NCBI RefSeq assembly: GCF_036924525.1 | Contig: NZ_JAZHRU010000001.1 | Span: 1,641,001-1,705,000 of the forward strand | Reading direction: 5' to 3' | Origin: Bradyrhizobium sp. AZCC 1719 | Lineage (GTDB): Bacteria; Pseudomonadota; Alphaproteobacteria; Rhizobiales; Xanthobacteraceae | Length of the DNA: 64,000 nt | Program-made: the position numbers and the translations under genes | Shown: in pieces, positions 34,093 to 45,239 of the stretch | Numbering within the stretch: position 1 is the stretch's first letter | Layout: the number at the start of each line of letters is the position of its first letter | Notes under the pieces: model-generated | The model's input: the letters and a program-made list of their open reading frames with translations, nothing else | What the model was told of the DNA's origin: nothing | Database searches by the model: none

Positions 34093-34803
34093 TTACGTGA
34101 TCGCCTGCTTGATTTCCGCCTGAATGGCATCCGCAGCAAGCCTGGGATCGGCGGCTTCCGTGATCGGACGTCCGACCACCAGATAGTCGGCGCCCGCGGC
34201 AATCGCCCGCGCCGGCGTCATGATGCGCTTCTGGTCGCCGGTCGCAGCGCCCGCCGGGCGGATGCCCGGCGTCACCAGATGCATCTGGTGGCCGACGATC
34301 TTGCGCAACGCGGCTGCCTCTTCCGGCGAGCTGACGAGGCCGTCGACGCCGAGCACCTGCGCCTGCTGGGCGCGCGCTTCCACCAGGTCGGAGACGTTGA
34401 GACGATAGCCGGCGGCATGCAGGTCCCCATCGTCATAAGAGGTCAGCACGGTGACAGCGAGAATTTTCAGACCCGAGCCTTGGCGCGCCTCGACCGCGGC
34501 CTTCATGGTTTGCGGATAGGCGTGCACGGTGAGGAAGGTCGCGCCGAGTTTGGCGACGCTCTCAACGCCGCGCGCCACCGTATTGCCGATGTCGTGCAGC
34601 TTGAGATCGATAAAAACCTTCTTGCCTGACTTCGCCAGTTGCTGCGCCAGCGGCAATCCGCCGGCATAGGCGAGCTGATAGCCGATCTTGTAGAAGCTCA
34701 CGCTGTCGCCGAGCCGCGCGATCAACGCTTCCGCTTCAGTCACTCCGGGCAGGTCGAGCGCGACGATCAGCCGATCCTTCGGCGCGATACTGGCTGGCTG
34801 CAT
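34093..34803 (-). CDS. pyrF: Orotidine-5'-phosphate decarboxylase
   Basis: 236 residues. TIM barrel with the catalytic [11 protein letters not shown] (Lys-Asp tetrad) around residue 70, [13 protein letters not shown] N-terminal strand, and the phosphate-binding VTPGIRPAG and [10 protein letters not shown] near the C-terminus. Forms UMP from OMP in pyrimidine synthesis. It starts 6 bp after the FMN reductase gene, indicating one transcript. Confidence 0.96.
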   Translation of the reverse strand: MQPASIAPKDRLIVALDLPGVTEAEALIARLGDSVSFYKIGYQLAYAGGLPLAQQLAKSGKKVFIDLKLHDIGNTVARGVESVAKLGATFLTVHAYPQTMKAAVEARQGSGLKILAVTVLTSYDDGDLHAAGYRLNVSDLVEARAQQAQVLGVDGLVSSPEEAAALRKIVGHQMHLVTPGIRPAGAATGDQKRIMTPARAIAAGADYLVVGRPITEAADPRLAADAIQAEIKQAIT

Positions 34804-34809
34804 ATCACC

Positions 34810-35388
34810 TCACATCATGCGTTGGGAAACGTCGATCAATTGCCGCACCAGCGCTTTCAGCCCCTCGGCATCAGCAGCATTCTTCAGGCGGTCCATCTCA
34901 TCATAGGCATCGTCGGCGAACGCCAGCGCGAACTGGTTCGGTATCACGGTTGCATGACACGCCGACAGGATCAGCCGCAGTGCGGCCAGCGCGCGGGCGC
35001 CACCAAGCCGGCTGCCGGAGGCCGACGCAATCGCAAACACCCGATCGCGAAACACCTGGCCGCGGGTCTCATGCGCGTCCTGCACCCGGCTTACCCAATC
35101 GATGGTGTTTTTCACCAGCGCCGGCACCGAGGAATTGTATTCCGGCGTCACGATCAGCACGCCATGATGGGCTGCCATCATCCGCTTCAGGTTGACCGCG
35201 TGTTTCGGCACGCCGGATTTGGCCTGCAGGTCGCCATCATAGATCGGCAGCGGAAAATCGACCAGCGAGATGCGGGTGACTTCGGCGCCGGCCTGCGCCA
35301 GTTCGTGCACGGCCACCGCCGCCAGCCTCGCATTGAGCGAGCCGGTGCGGAGCGATCCCGGGATCACGAGGATTTTCAGCGCGGACAT
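34810..35388 (-). CDS. NADPH-dependent FMN reductase
   Basis: 192 residues, flavodoxin-like fold. The phosphate-binding loop is PGSLRTGSLNARLA near the N-terminus, followed by the family motif VTPEYNSSVPALVKNTIDWVSR and ASGSRLGGARAL. Such enzymes reduce FMN, quinones, azo dyes or metals such as chromate; the physiological substrate cannot be told. Located 49 bp after pmtA and 6 bp before pyrF. Confidence 0.9.
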   Translation of the reverse strand: MSALKILVIPGSLRTGSLNARLAAVAVHELAQAGAEVTRISLVDFPLPIYDGDLQAKSGVPKHAVNLKRMMAAHHGVLIVTPEYNSSVPALVKNTIDWVSRVQDAHETRGQVFRDRVFAIASASGSRLGGARALAALRLILSACHATVIPNQFALAFADDAYDEMDRLKNAADAEGLKALVRQLIDVSQRMM

Positions 35389-35437
35389 TTCTTAGAAATC
35401 GCAGTCGGAGCTAACCGTCCGCGCGACAGCGGACGAC

Positions 35438-36037
35438 TTAGCCCTTGCGATACACCCAGACCCGCGCGGGCGGAAGGTTCATCCAGATCCGCTCGGAGGC
35501 CTCTGTGGACACGCCCGGCAGCGATTTCGGAATCGGCGGCGCGACCGAATAGGTGAACTGCACGAAGGGCGCGCCCGGCGCCAGCGCCAGGAAGGCGTCG
35601 CGGATCAGCTTCAGGCGGGTCAGCATCGGTTTTGTCACGAGCGGCAGGCCGGAGATCACGGCAGACGCCGGCGCATCCAGCGCATCTCCGAGCGAAGCGC
35701 GAAGCGTGTAGGCATCGCCCTGTACGACCTTGGCCTGCGGATAGCGATCGCGCAGCAGCGCGCAGAAACCCGGATTATATTCGACCAGCACGAGCCGCTT
35801 CTGATCTACACCGTGTTCGATCAGCGCGTTGGTGATCGCGCCGGTCCCGGGCCCAAGTTCGACGACCGGCCCTTCGGAATCGACATCGACATATTGCGCC
35901 ATGGTGCGGGCGAGCACCTTGCTCGACGGCATCACCGCGCCCATGTGCAGCGGCTTTTCAATCCATGAACGAAGGAAGCGCACCTCGTCGTCGAGACGAG
36001 GCTTCTTCAACGCACGCACGGACGATTGCAAAGGCAT
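35438..36037 (-). CDS. pmtA: Phosphatidylethanolamine N-methyltransferase, Rhizobium type
   Basis: 199 residues. SAM-binding motif I VVELGPGTGAIT (about residues 58-69), preceded by the typical EVRFLRSWIEKPLHMGAVMPSS region and followed by LVEYNPGFCALLRDRYP and VVQGDA. The length and N-terminal pattern fit the soluble PmtA of rhizobia, which makes phosphatidylcholine from phosphatidylethanolamine. Phosphatidylcholine is a major bradyrhizobial membrane lipid, needed for good symbiosis in B. japonicum. First gene of the pmtA-FMN reductase-pyrF-DUF1330 run. Confidence 0.85.
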   Translation of the reverse strand: MPLQSSVRALKKPRLDDEVRFLRSWIEKPLHMGAVMPSSKVLARTMAQYVDVDSEGPVVELGPGTGAITNALIEHGVDQKRLVLVEYNPGFCALLRDRYPQAKVVQGDAYTLRASLGDALDAPASAVISGLPLVTKPMLTRLKLIRDAFLALAPGAPFVQFTYSVAPPIPKSLPGVSTEASERIWMNLPPARVWVYRKG

Positions 36038-36203
36038 GTCGCTACCAGGCGGGACCCGCTGACGGGCGGGAATGTCAAAAAACAGTCATGAACACGTATA
36101 GGTCGACGGGGATATGGTCAAGCCAAACGGTAATGCGCGAGAGGCGCCAAAGTGCCCGCGATCCGCCGATAACACTCTGTGTAAGCTGAATGAATCATGA
36201 CTG

Positions 36204-36228
36204 CCGGGCGAGAACGGCGCTCGTCCGG
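36204..36228 (-). terminator. Possible terminator hairpin after dnaJ
   Basis: CCGGGCGAG (36204-36212) pairs with CTCGTCCGG (36220-36228) with one G-U pair. It starts about 17 bp past the dnaJ stop. No T-run follows, so the call is weak. Confidence 0.35.
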
Positions 36229-36244
36229 GCGGCGTGCATGCGGT

Positions 36245-37378
36245 TCAGGAGCCCGCGCGGCTGCCGAAGAAGTCCTTGACCTTGGTGAAGAAGCCCAAGG
36301 CCTCCGGTTGGGTTTCCCCGGAGGACAGCTTTTCGAACTCGGCGAGCAGTTCCTGCTGCTTCTTGGTCAGATTCTGCGGCGTTTCGACCATGACCTGGAC
36401 ATACATGTCGCCGGTCTGGCGCGAGCGGAGCACCGGCATGCCCTTTGATGCAATGCGGAAACGGCGGCCGGACTGCGTTCCCGCCGGCACCTTCACCTTG
36501 GTCTTGCCCTTGTCGATGGTGGGCACCTCAAATTCGCCGCCGAGCGCGGCCGCGACCATCGAGATCGGAACCCGGCAGTGCAAATCGGCACCGTCGCGCT
36601 GGAAGAATTCGTGGGTGGCCAGCGACAGGAAAATATAGAGGTCGCCGGGCGGGCCGCCGCGGACACCGGCCTCGCCTTCGCCGGCCAGCCGGATACGCGT
36701 GCCGTCCTCGACGCCCTGCGGAATGTTGACCGACAACGTCCGGTCGCGCGTCACCCGTCCCGTGCCCGAGCAATTCGGGCAGGCGTCCTCGATCATCTGA
36801 CCGCGGCCCTGACAGCCGGGGCAGGTTCGCTCCAGCGTGAAGAAGCCCTGAGCCTGACGGACGCGGCCGGCGCCGCCGCACATCGCGCAGGTCTTCGGCT
36901 TGGTGCCGGCCTTGGCGCCGGTGCCCGAACAGGGCTCGCAGGTGACCGAGACCGGAATTTCGATCTGCGCGGTCTTGCCGAGGTAGGCTTCCTCCAGCGT
37001 GATTTCCATGTTGTAGCGCAGGTCGGCGCCGCGCTCGCGTCCGCCGCCGCGCCCGCGCTGCCCGGCCATGCCGAACAGGTCCTCGAAAATATCTGAAAAC
37101 GACGAGGCGAAGCCGGCACCGAAGCCGGGACCGCCGCCGCCCATGCCCTGCTCGAACGCGGCGTGGCCGTAGCGGTCATAGGCGGCGCGCTTGTCGCCGT
37201 CTTTCAGGACTTCGTAGGCCTCGTTGATTTCCTTGAATTTCATTTCGCTGGTGGCATCACCTGGATTCCTGTCCGGATGCCATTTCATCGCGAGCTTGCG
37301 GAAGGCCGACTTGAGCTTGGATTCGTCCGCGTTCCGCTCGACTTCCAGGGTTTCGTAATAGCAGCGCTTGGTGGACAT
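36245..37378 (-). CDS. dnaJ: Chaperone protein DnaJ
   Basis: 377 residues. J domain with HPD ([10 protein letters not shown], about residue 35), Gly/Phe-rich linker ([13 protein letters not shown]), four CxxCxGxG zinc repeats ([32 protein letters not shown]) and the C-terminal substrate-binding domains. Stimulates DnaK ATP hydrolysis and delivers unfolded clients. It follows dnaK on the same strand after 143 bp. Confidence 0.97.
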   Translation of the reverse strand: MSTKRCYYETLEVERNADESKLKSAFRKLAMKWHPDRNPGDATSEMKFKEINEAYEVLKDGDKRAAYDRYGHAAFEQGMGGGGPGFGAGFASSFSDIFEDLFGMAGQRGRGGGRERGADLRYNMEITLEEAYLGKTAQIEIPVSVTCEPCSGTGAKAGTKPKTCAMCGGAGRVRQAQGFFTLERTCPGCQGRGQMIEDACPNCSGTGRVTRDRTLSVNIPQGVEDGTRIRLAGEGEAGVRGGPPGDLYIFLSLATHEFFQRDGADLHCRVPISMVAAALGGEFEVPTIDKGKTKVKVPAGTQSGRRFRIASKGMPVLRSRQTGDMYVQVMVETPQNLTKKQQELLAEFEKLSSGETQPEALGFFTKVKDFFGSRAGS

Positions 37379-37521
37379 CAGTCAAACCCGCCCGAAATTC
37401 GCCTTCACGCCGAAAGCACCTTCAATCGAAGATGCCGCCATCGGCTTAAAGAAAAATGACCCCCACCCATCGAACGCGAGCCGTGCGCTCTTTTGGATGA
37501 GGGTCATGATCGAAAGCCCGC

Positions 37522-39423
<1,902 letters not shown>

Positions 39424-39980
39424 GGTCCTCATATCCTTCTTTTTGCGGCAGGTTGGCTGGGCCCTGGACGGCGCACCTAACCGAACCCCCAACGTTCAAA
39501 TACTCGCGATATTGCGACGGTGAGCCTCATATAGGAGGGGGGGTTGTGCCTGCAAGGACCGAGCGCAAGCTTAGGGCCTGAAAAGGCTGGCGTTTGAAAG
39601 ATTGTGCCGCCTGGGGCCGGCCCCCCGCGCCGCGACCGGCGTTAAGAAATCGGCAACTCCTTTGTCGCTCACACCCCGAAGCGTTGCACGGCGATACGGC
39701 AGCATCCTCACGGCGTGGACCGCCGCCGGTTGAGCGGACGCGGTATTTGGCCGCTGGAAGCGCCCCAAAAAAGCGCTCGGAGACTGGGCAGAATGCCGCG
39801 AAAGGCCAACATATAGGAGCGAGGCGAGGGAACGGACGCCCGCCCTGCCCTGTTGCAGGGACACCAAAACCGCTAAAAGCGGGCCGAACGGAACGACCCA
39901 GTCGCGCCCCGAGGCCCAGATTCCACCAGCTCCACCGTCCGATCTTTGAACGGCCTCCATGCAAACCCGGTAGACCATCC
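39424..39980. other. 557-bp region between divergent dnaK and the exported-protein gene
   Basis: Holds the dnaK leader and promoter (39529-39556) on the minus strand. The rest is GC-rich with no repeat family recognised. Plus-strand reading frames here are open by composition: the frame of the downstream exported protein stays open back to 39594, but that segment is Arg/Pro-rich and precedes an evident signal peptide, so I treat it as untranslated. Confidence 0.5.
39529..39556 (-). promoter_or_regulatory. Sigma-32-type heat-shock promoter upstream of dnaK
   Basis: On the minus strand CTTGCA (39556-39551) is followed, after 15 bases, by CCTATAT (39535-39529). This is close to the alphaproteobacterial RpoH pattern (CTTG ... 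CCTATAT). It would give a leader of about 100 nt before the dnaK start codon. Confidence 0.6.
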
Positions 39981-40919
39981 ATGAAGCCACTTAGATACTT
40001 TGCTGCGGTTGCCCTCCTCGTTGCCGCCACCTCCTCCGCGTTCGCCGCGGACCCGGTTTTCCCGCCGGGCGCCAGGGTCGGCATGACGCCGCTGGTCGGC
40101 CTCAACAAGGCCAGAACGTTCACGGGATTCGAGACCGAAGACCAGGGCGTCAAGGTCCTGGTCGCCGACCTGCCCGCCGAGGCCTATGGCGAGGTCGCCA
40201 ATGCCTTCAAGGCCAATCCCGGCGGCACTGCCGGCATCAAGCCGGAGAGCATCGAGACCAAAGCGGGGCTCGCCTACTACACCGTCGAGAACGCCAAGGA
40301 CGGCGCCACCAACGTGCGCCGCTATTCCATGATCCTGCCCGGCCCAACCTTCTCTGGCTACGTCGCCGTGCAGGTGCCCGAGAACGCCTCGAAGATCTAC
40401 ACCGACGATGCCGTGCGCCAGATGTTCGCATCGGCCGTGATCCGCGTTGAGGTTCCCGTCGAGGAACAGCTCGGGATGATGCCGTTCAAGATCGGCGAGC
40501 TCTCGAGCTTCAAGAACGTCCGCACGTTGGCGCCGGGCGCCGCCCTCATTCTCTCCGACAGCGACGAAAAGAAAGGCTTCGAGGTCGCGCCTTTCATGAT
40601 CATCGGCCTGATCGGCTCGACGGCGGCGTCGCCTGACGATCGCGGCCGCTTTGCCCAGCAGATCGCGACCACCATTCCCGGCGTACGCGACGGCAGGATC
40701 ACGATGTCGGAGCCGGTCCGCATCGATGGCCAGCCCGGCTACGAGACCCGGATCGACGCCATCAGCGGCAAGGACAATACGCCGGTGACGATCGTGCAAT
40801 GGCTGCGGTTCGGCTCCCAGACCTCGATGCGCATCATCGGTTCTTCGCCGCGCGATGATTGGACCAAGGCGTTTCCGCGCTTCCGCGCCGTGCGCGACGG
40901 AATCCGGCCGCGAGCCTGA
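39981..40919 (+). CDS. Exported protein of unknown function
   Basis: 312 residues. Clear Sec signal peptide MKPLRYFAAVALLVAATSSA-FAADP, cleaved near residue 23. The mature part has no transmembrane segment or recognised catalytic motif; conserved-looking blocks are PPGARVGMTPLVGLNKARTF, YSMILPGPTFSGYVAVQVP and the C-terminal WTKAFPRFRAVRDGI. Repeated beta-strand patterns and two similar halves (about 30-165 and 180-310) are suggested by the recurring AR/KNVRTLAPGAAL and KARTFTGF segments, but this is tentative. Divergent from dnaK, with the nicotinamidase gene 122 bp downstream. Confidence 0.72.
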   Translation: MKPLRYFAAVALLVAATSSAFAADPVFPPGARVGMTPLVGLNKARTFTGFETEDQGVKVLVADLPAEAYGEVANAFKANPGGTAGIKPESIETKAGLAYYTVENAKDGATNVRRYSMILPGPTFSGYVAVQVPENASKIYTDDAVRQMFASAVIRVEVPVEEQLGMMPFKIGELSSFKNVRTLAPGAALILSDSDEKKGFEVAPFMIIGLIGSTAASPDDRGRFAQQIATTIPGVRDGRITMSEPVRIDGQPGYETRIDAISGKDNTPVTIVQWLRFGSQTSMRIIGSSPRDDWTKAFPRFRAVRDGIRPRA

Positions 40920-41041
40920 TCGCGAAATTCGAAAAAAGCGCGCGCCCTGATGTTCAGGACGCGCCGAAATTTCGGGCTTTCGTTCGTACACCAATGGAAC
41001 TAGCCTTCCCCCTGCCGGGTTCACGACAGGGGAGACGCGCT

Positions 41042-41755
41042 ATGCTTTCTCGCAGGCTGGTTCTGACAGGCTTTGGCGCGGTATCCGTCGTCCCCCTCCT
41101 TCCAACGATGCTATGGGCTGCGCCAATGAAACCCGACGACGCCTCCGCGCTCCTCGTCATCGACGTGCAAAACTGCTTCCTGCCGGGCGGCAGCCTCGCC
41201 GTGAAAGACGGCGACCAGGTGGTGCCCATCATCAACCGCATCGCCAAGGGCTTTGCCAATGTGGTGATGACGCAGGACTGGCACACCGCGGGCCACGTCT
41301 CGTTCGCTTCCACCCATTCCGGCAAGAAGCCGTTCGAAACCATCAATCTCCCCTACGGCAAGCAGGTGCTGTGGCCGGATCATTGCGTACAGGGGACCGA
41401 GGGAGCGTCGCTGTCAAAGGACCTCGCGATCCCGCATGCCGGCCTCGTTATCCGCAAGGGTTTTCGCAAGGACATCGACAGCTATTCGGCCTTCACCGAG
41501 GCCGACGGCAAGACCACGACGGGGCTGGCCGCATACCTGAAGGCGCGCAAGGTGAAGCGGGTTTACCTCGCCGGCCTTGCGACCGATTTCTGCGTGGCAT
41601 GGAGCGCGCTGGATGCGCGCAAGGCGGGCTTCGAGGCCTATGTGATCGAGGACGCCTGCCGCGGCATCGACACCCAGGGCTCGCTCGCAAAAGCCTGGGC
41701 CGACATGACCAAGGCCGGCGTCAAGCGCATCCAGTCGAGCGATATCGCGGCTTAG
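41042..41755 (+). CDS. pncA: Nicotinamidase with a twin-arginine-like export signal
   Basis: 237 residues. Isochorismatase fold with the nicotinamidase catalytic triad: Asp in LLVIDVQNCFLPGG, Lys in VIRKGFRKD, Cys in LAGLATDFCVAWSA. The metal-binding QDWH-x-x-GHVSFAS block is also present. Converts nicotinamide to nicotinate for NAD salvage. The N-terminus MLSRRLVLTGFGAVSVVPLLPTM (in parts) looks like a TAT/Sec signal, so the enzyme may be periplasmic, which is unusual. ATG 41042 has GGGGAG upstream; a shorter start at Met 29 would give a cytoplasmic form. Confidence 0.92.
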   Translation: MLSRRLVLTGFGAVSVVPLLPTMLWAAPMKPDDASALLVIDVQNCFLPGGSLAVKDGDQVVPIINRIAKGFANVVMTQDWHTAGHVSFASTHSGKKPFETINLPYGKQVLWPDHCVQGTEGASLSKDLAIPHAGLVIRKGFRKDIDSYSAFTEADGKTTTGLAAYLKARKVKRVYLAGLATDFCVAWSALDARKAGFEAYVIEDACRGIDTQGSLAKAWADMTKAGVKRIQSSDIAA

Positions 41756-41757
41756 CA

Positions 41758-41798
41758 ATCTCGTGGTGGCGGAGCAGCGCTACGCGCTGCACCGAGAT
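41758..41798. terminator. Bidirectional terminator candidate between pncA and grpE
   Basis: ATCTCG ... GTG ... GCAGCG pairs with CGCTGC ... CAC ... CGAGAT in a long imperfect hairpin filling the 44-bp gap between the two convergent genes. There is no strong T-run on either side. Confidence 0.45.
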
Positions 41799-41799
41799 G

Positions 41800-42414
41800 T
41801 TAGCTTTGCTCTGAAGGAGCAGCCGCCGGCGCGGCCTTGGCGCCGCCCTTCGACACGCCGACCAGTGCCGGGCGCAGTATGCGTTCGCCGATCATGAAGC
41901 CGGCCTGCACGACCTGAACCACCGTCCCTGCGGGGACGGACGGATCGGGCACTTCGTACATCGCCTGCTGGAAATTCGGGTCGAACTTCTCGCCGGACGG
42001 ATCGAACTTCTTGACGCCGTTCTTCTCCAGCGTGTTGAGCAGCGAGCGCTCGGTCAGCTCGACGCCTTCGATGAAAGCCTTCAGCGCCGGATCGGCGCTG
42101 GCCTTGGTTTCGGCCGGCATGGCATCGAGCGCGCGCTGCAGGTTGTCGGCGATTTCGAGAATGTCGCGGGCGAAACCGGTGATGCCGTAGGCGCGCGCGT
42201 CGGCGACTTCCTTGGCGGTGCGCTTGCGCAGGTTTTCCATCTCCGCCAGCGTGCGCAGCATCTTGTCGCGCGCTTCCGCCGCTTCCTTCGTCAACGCCTC
42301 GACCGATCCTTCCTCGGGATCGTCGGGCATGATGTAGGGTTTTGAGACCACGGGCTCGCCGGTCTGGTTGGCGGGTTGTGCCCCGTCGTCACTCGGCCGG
42401 TTGGGATCGGTCAT
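41800..42414 (-). CDS. grpE: Nucleotide exchange factor GrpE
   Basis: 204 residues. Acidic N-terminus, long dimerising coiled coil ([25 protein letters not shown], in parts about 40-75), then the C-terminal beta domain with [40 protein letters not shown] in two pieces. Releases ADP from DnaK. It follows hrcA by 100 bp on the same strand; dnaK-dnaJ is in a separate block about 2.4 kb away. Confidence 0.96.
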   Translation of the reverse strand: MTDPNRPSDDGAQPANQTGEPVVSKPYIMPDDPEEGSVEALTKEAAEARDKMLRTLAEMENLRKRTAKEVADARAYGITGFARDILEIADNLQRALDAMPAETKASADPALKAFIEGVELTERSLLNTLEKNGVKKFDPSGEKFDPNFQQAMYEVPDPSVPAGTVVQVVQAGFMIGERILRPALVGVSKGGAKAAPAAAPSEQS

Positions 42415-42514
42415 AAGACTGCCTTCTCAAAAAACGCATCTGGTTGGATGGGGATTTGCTGAGCGGGATATCGTGCTTTAGGGGCCGAAAATCAAGCGGT
42501 CGATTCGTGGCGGA

Positions 42515-43603
42515 TCAGCCGCCCAGCATCCGGCTGACAATGCGGGCGGCGTAATCCACCGTCGGAATCACCCGCGCATAGTTCAGCCGTGTCGGCCCGA
42601 TCACGCCGAGAACGCCGACGATGCGGCCCGACGCGTCGCCATAGGGTGCAATAATGGTCGAGGAACCGGACAGCGAGAACAGCTTGTTCTCCGATCCGAT
42701 GAAGATCCGCACGCCCTCGGCGCGCTCGGCCCGGCCGAGCAGATCGATCACGCCGCGCTTGGTCTCGAGATCGTCGAACAGCGACTTGACGCGTTCGAGA
42801 TCTTCCAGCGCGTGCAAATCTTCCAGCAGGTTGGCGTGCCCGCGCACGATCAACTGCCGGTCCTCGTTTTCGCCGCCCGACCAGCTCGCAATCCCCGCCT
42901 CGATCACCTTCTGCGTCAGTTGGTCGAGCTCGATGCGGCTCTGCGCCATCGCGGTTTCGAGCTCTAACCGCGCTTCGGCGAGCGTCCGGCCGCGAATTCG
43001 CGCATTGAGAAAATTGCTCGCTTCGGTCAGTGCCGAGGAAGGCACGCCGGGCGGCAGCGTCAGCACGCGGTTTTCGACCTGGCCGTCTTCGCCGACCAGC
43101 ACGACAAGCGCGCGCTCGGGCTCCAGCCGCACGAATTCGATGTGTTTCAGCCGCGAATTGGATTTGGCGGTCAGCACCACCGCAGCCGCCCGCGTCAGGC
43201 CGGACAGCCGCGTCAGCGCCTCGCCGAGCGCCGCCTCGACCGATTGCGCCCTGCCGACGGAGGCAAGCTGGTTCTGGATCGATTCCCGTTCGGGTTCGGT
43301 GAGATCGCCGACCTGCATCAGGGCGTCGACGAAGAAGCGCAGACCGAGTTCGGTGGGCAGGCGGCCGGCCGAGGTATGTGGCGCATAGATCAGGCCGAGC
43401 GCTTCGAGGTCCGACATCACGTTGCGGACGGACGCCGGCGACAGCGGCACCGCGATCAGGCGCGAGATGTTGCGCGAACCGACGGGGTCGCCGGTCGCGA
43501 GATAGCTCTCGACGATTTGACGAAAAATGTCGCGCGAGCGCTCGTTGAGCTGGGCGAGCCCCGCATGCGGCGCGATCAGGCCAATCGGATCGTGGTGGGC
43601 CAC
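42515..43603 (-). CDS. hrcA: Heat-inducible transcription repressor HrcA
   Basis: 362 residues. N-terminal winged helix ([51 protein letters not shown] in parts), then the GAF-like domain and dimerisation region, ending [17 protein letters not shown]. Represses heat-shock genes by binding CIRCE elements; none was seen in this window, so its targets (typically groESL) are elsewhere. GTG 43603 is chosen because GGGAG lies 7 bases upstream and the conserved N-terminus begins here; the open frame extends upstream to 43807 without conservation. Confidence 0.94.
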   Translation of the reverse strand: MAHHDPIGLIAPHAGLAQLNERSRDIFRQIVESYLATGDPVGSRNISRLIAVPLSPASVRNVMSDLEALGLIYAPHTSAGRLPTELGLRFFVDALMQVGDLTEPERESIQNQLASVGRAQSVEAALGEALTRLSGLTRAAAVVLTAKSNSRLKHIEFVRLEPERALVVLVGEDGQVENRVLTLPPGVPSSALTEASNFLNARIRGRTLAEARLELETAMAQSRIELDQLTQKVIEAGIASWSGGENEDRQLIVRGHANLLEDLHALEDLERVKSLFDDLETKRGVIDLLGRAERAEGVRIFIGSENKLFSLSGSSTIIAPYGDASGRIVGVLGVIGPTRLNYARVIPTVDYAARIVSRMLGG

Positions 43604-43670
43604 TGTTAACTCCCTGATACCCCTAATTTGTCGATCCGGCCCGCCGATGACAAGCGTCCGCTTTGCATAG

Positions 43671-43795
43671 CGTTTTCGAGCGAAGCGTGCCCTCGGACTT
43701 GATCCGGGGGTGGCCGCCGGTTCGCGTAAAGAAAACGCGTCAAAACAAGAGGGTAGAGGTCCGGTTCTGATTGATTCAGAACCGAACTCTACCCC
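43671..43795. repeat. Intergenic repeat, family F, with a long hairpin
   Basis: Starts with GCATAGCGTTTTCGAGCGAA and continues to GTAAAGAAAACGCGTCAAAAC, a pair with inverted GCGTTTTC/GAAAACGC arms. Then GGGTAGAGGTCCGGTTCTGA (43751-43770) faces TCAGAACCGAACTCTACCC (43776-43794), a 19-20-bp stem with one bulge. This composite is familiar from bradyrhizobial intergenic regions. It lies between divergent hrcA and rph. Confidence 0.7.
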
Positions 43796-43884
43796 GAAAC
43801 AAGGCAAAAGCCCTTGCCGCTGCCCGCTCCCCCTCCTACAAGCACCGCGAACGAATTTTCGCTCGATTTTTGGAAGGATTCCCC

Positions 43885-44598
43885 ATGCGGCCGAGCCGCC
43901 GTGCGCCCGATCAGTTGCGCCCCGTGTCGCTGGAACGCGGCGTGGTCAAATATGCCGAAGGTTCCTGCATGGTGAAGTTCGGCGACACCCATGTGCTGGT
44001 CACGGCCACGCTGGAAGAACGGCTGCCGCCCTGGTTGAAGGGCCAGGGCCGTGGCTGGGTCACCGCCGAATACGGCATGCTGCCGCGCGCCACATTGGAG
44101 CGTACCCGCCGCGAGGCCGCCGCCGGCAAGCAGGGCGGCCGCACAGTCGAGATCCAGCGGCTGATCGGCCGCTCCCTGCGCGCCGCCATCGACCTCGAAG
44201 CACTCGGCGAGCGGCAGATTACGGTCGATTGCGACGTGATCCAGGCCGATGGCGGCACCCGCACGGCCTCGATCACCGGTGCCTGGGTGGCGCTGGCCGA
44301 CTGCATCGGTTGGATGAAGAACCGCAACATGCTGAAAGCCAACGTGCTGCGCGACAATGTCGCCGCGATCTCCTGCGGCATCTATCAGGGCACACCGGTG
44401 CTCGACCTCGACTATGCCGAGGATTCCGAGGCCGAGACCGATGCCAATTTCGTCATGACCGGCGACGGCCGCATCATCGAGGTGCAGGGCACCGCCGAGA
44501 AGACGCCATTTTCGCAGGACGAGTTCCTGGCGTTGATGGAACTGGCGCGCAAGGGTGTCGCGCGTCTGGTGGACTTGCAGAAGCTGGCTGTGGCGTAG
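43885..44598 (+). CDS. rph: Ribonuclease PH
   Basis: 237 residues. Phosphorolytic 3'-5' exoribonuclease that trims tRNA 3' ends. Full RNase PH core: [63 protein letters not shown] and the phosphate site in [24 protein letters not shown] 43885 has GGAAGGA upstream. It leads the rph-rdgB-hemW run and is divergent from hrcA, a standard alphaproteobacterial order. Confidence 0.97.
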   Translation: MRPSRRAPDQLRPVSLERGVVKYAEGSCMVKFGDTHVLVTATLEERLPPWLKGQGRGWVTAEYGMLPRATLERTRREAAAGKQGGRTVEIQRLIGRSLRAAIDLEALGERQITVDCDVIQADGGTRTASITGAWVALADCIGWMKNRNMLKANVLRDNVAAISCGIYQGTPVLDLDYAEDSEAETDANFVMTGDGRIIEVQGTAEKTPFSQDEFLALMELARKGVARLVDLQKLAVA

Positions 44599-44609
44599 TC
44601 TGATCGCAC

Positions 44610-45239
44610 ATGCACCGTCGAATCACCGGCCGGCTCGTGATCGCGACCCACAATCCCGGCAAGCTCGCCGAGATGCAGGAATTGCTCGCGCCGCACGGCG
44701 TCGAGGCGGTCTCCGCGGGCGAGCTGGGCCTCGGCGAGCCCGAGGAAACCGGCCAGACGTTTCGGGCCAACGCCGCGATCAAGGCGATCGCGGCGGCGAA
44801 AGCCGCGCAATTGCCGGCGTTTGCCGATGATTCCGGTCTCGTAGTCGATGCGCTCGACAGCGCGCCCGGAATCTTTTCGGCGCGCTGGGCCGGCAATGGC
44901 AAGGATTTTATGGCGGCGATGACAAGGATCGAGCGCCTGTTGCAGGAACGCGGCGCGACCATGCCCGACAAGCGCAAGGCGCATTTCGTCTCGGCTCTCT
45001 GCGTCGCCTGGCCCGATGGGCATCTCGAAGAGGTCGAGGCCCGCGCCGATGGAACCCTGGTCTGGCCGCCGCGCGGCACCGCCGGTTTCGGCTATGATCC
45101 GATATTCCTGCCCGACGGGCACACGCGGACCTTTGGCGAGATGACTTCCATCGAAAAGCACGGCCTGCCGCCGCTTGGACTTGGCTTGTCGCACCGGGCG
45201 CGCGCGTTCGTCAAACTGGCGGAGATCTGCCTTGGCTAG
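44610..45239 (+). CDS. rdgB: XTP/dITP diphosphatase RdgB (Ham1 family)
   Basis: 209 residues. Substrate-binding [17 protein letters not shown] region near the N-terminus (here [11 protein letters not shown]), acidic Mg site [19 protein letters not shown], and the C-terminal [12 protein letters not shown] and [10 protein letters not shown] blocks. Removes non-canonical purine triphosphates from the nucleotide pool. It is 11 bp after rph, and its stop overlaps the hemW start region by eight bases. Confidence 0.96.
   Translation: MHRRITGRLVIATHNPGKLAEMQELLAPHGVEAVSAGELGLGEPEETGQTFRANAAIKAIAAAKAAQLPAFADDSGLVVDALDSAPGIFSARWAGNGKDFMAAMTRIERLLQERGATMPDKRKAHFVSALCVAWPDGHLEEVEARADGTLVWPPRGTAGFGYDPIFLPDGHTRTFGEMTSIEKHGLPPLGLGLSHRARAFVKLAEICLG

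Noticed and set aside
37457..37507. Imperfect hairpin between dnaK and dnaJ (ATGACCC ... CATC / GATGAGGGTCAT)
   Set aside because: Stem is interrupted by unpaired bases and no T-run follows; too weak to call a terminator.
42415..43884. CIRCE element (TTAGCACTC-N9-GAGTGCTAA) near hrcA, grpE or dnaK
   Set aside because: Looked for upstream of hrcA, grpE and dnaK; none found.
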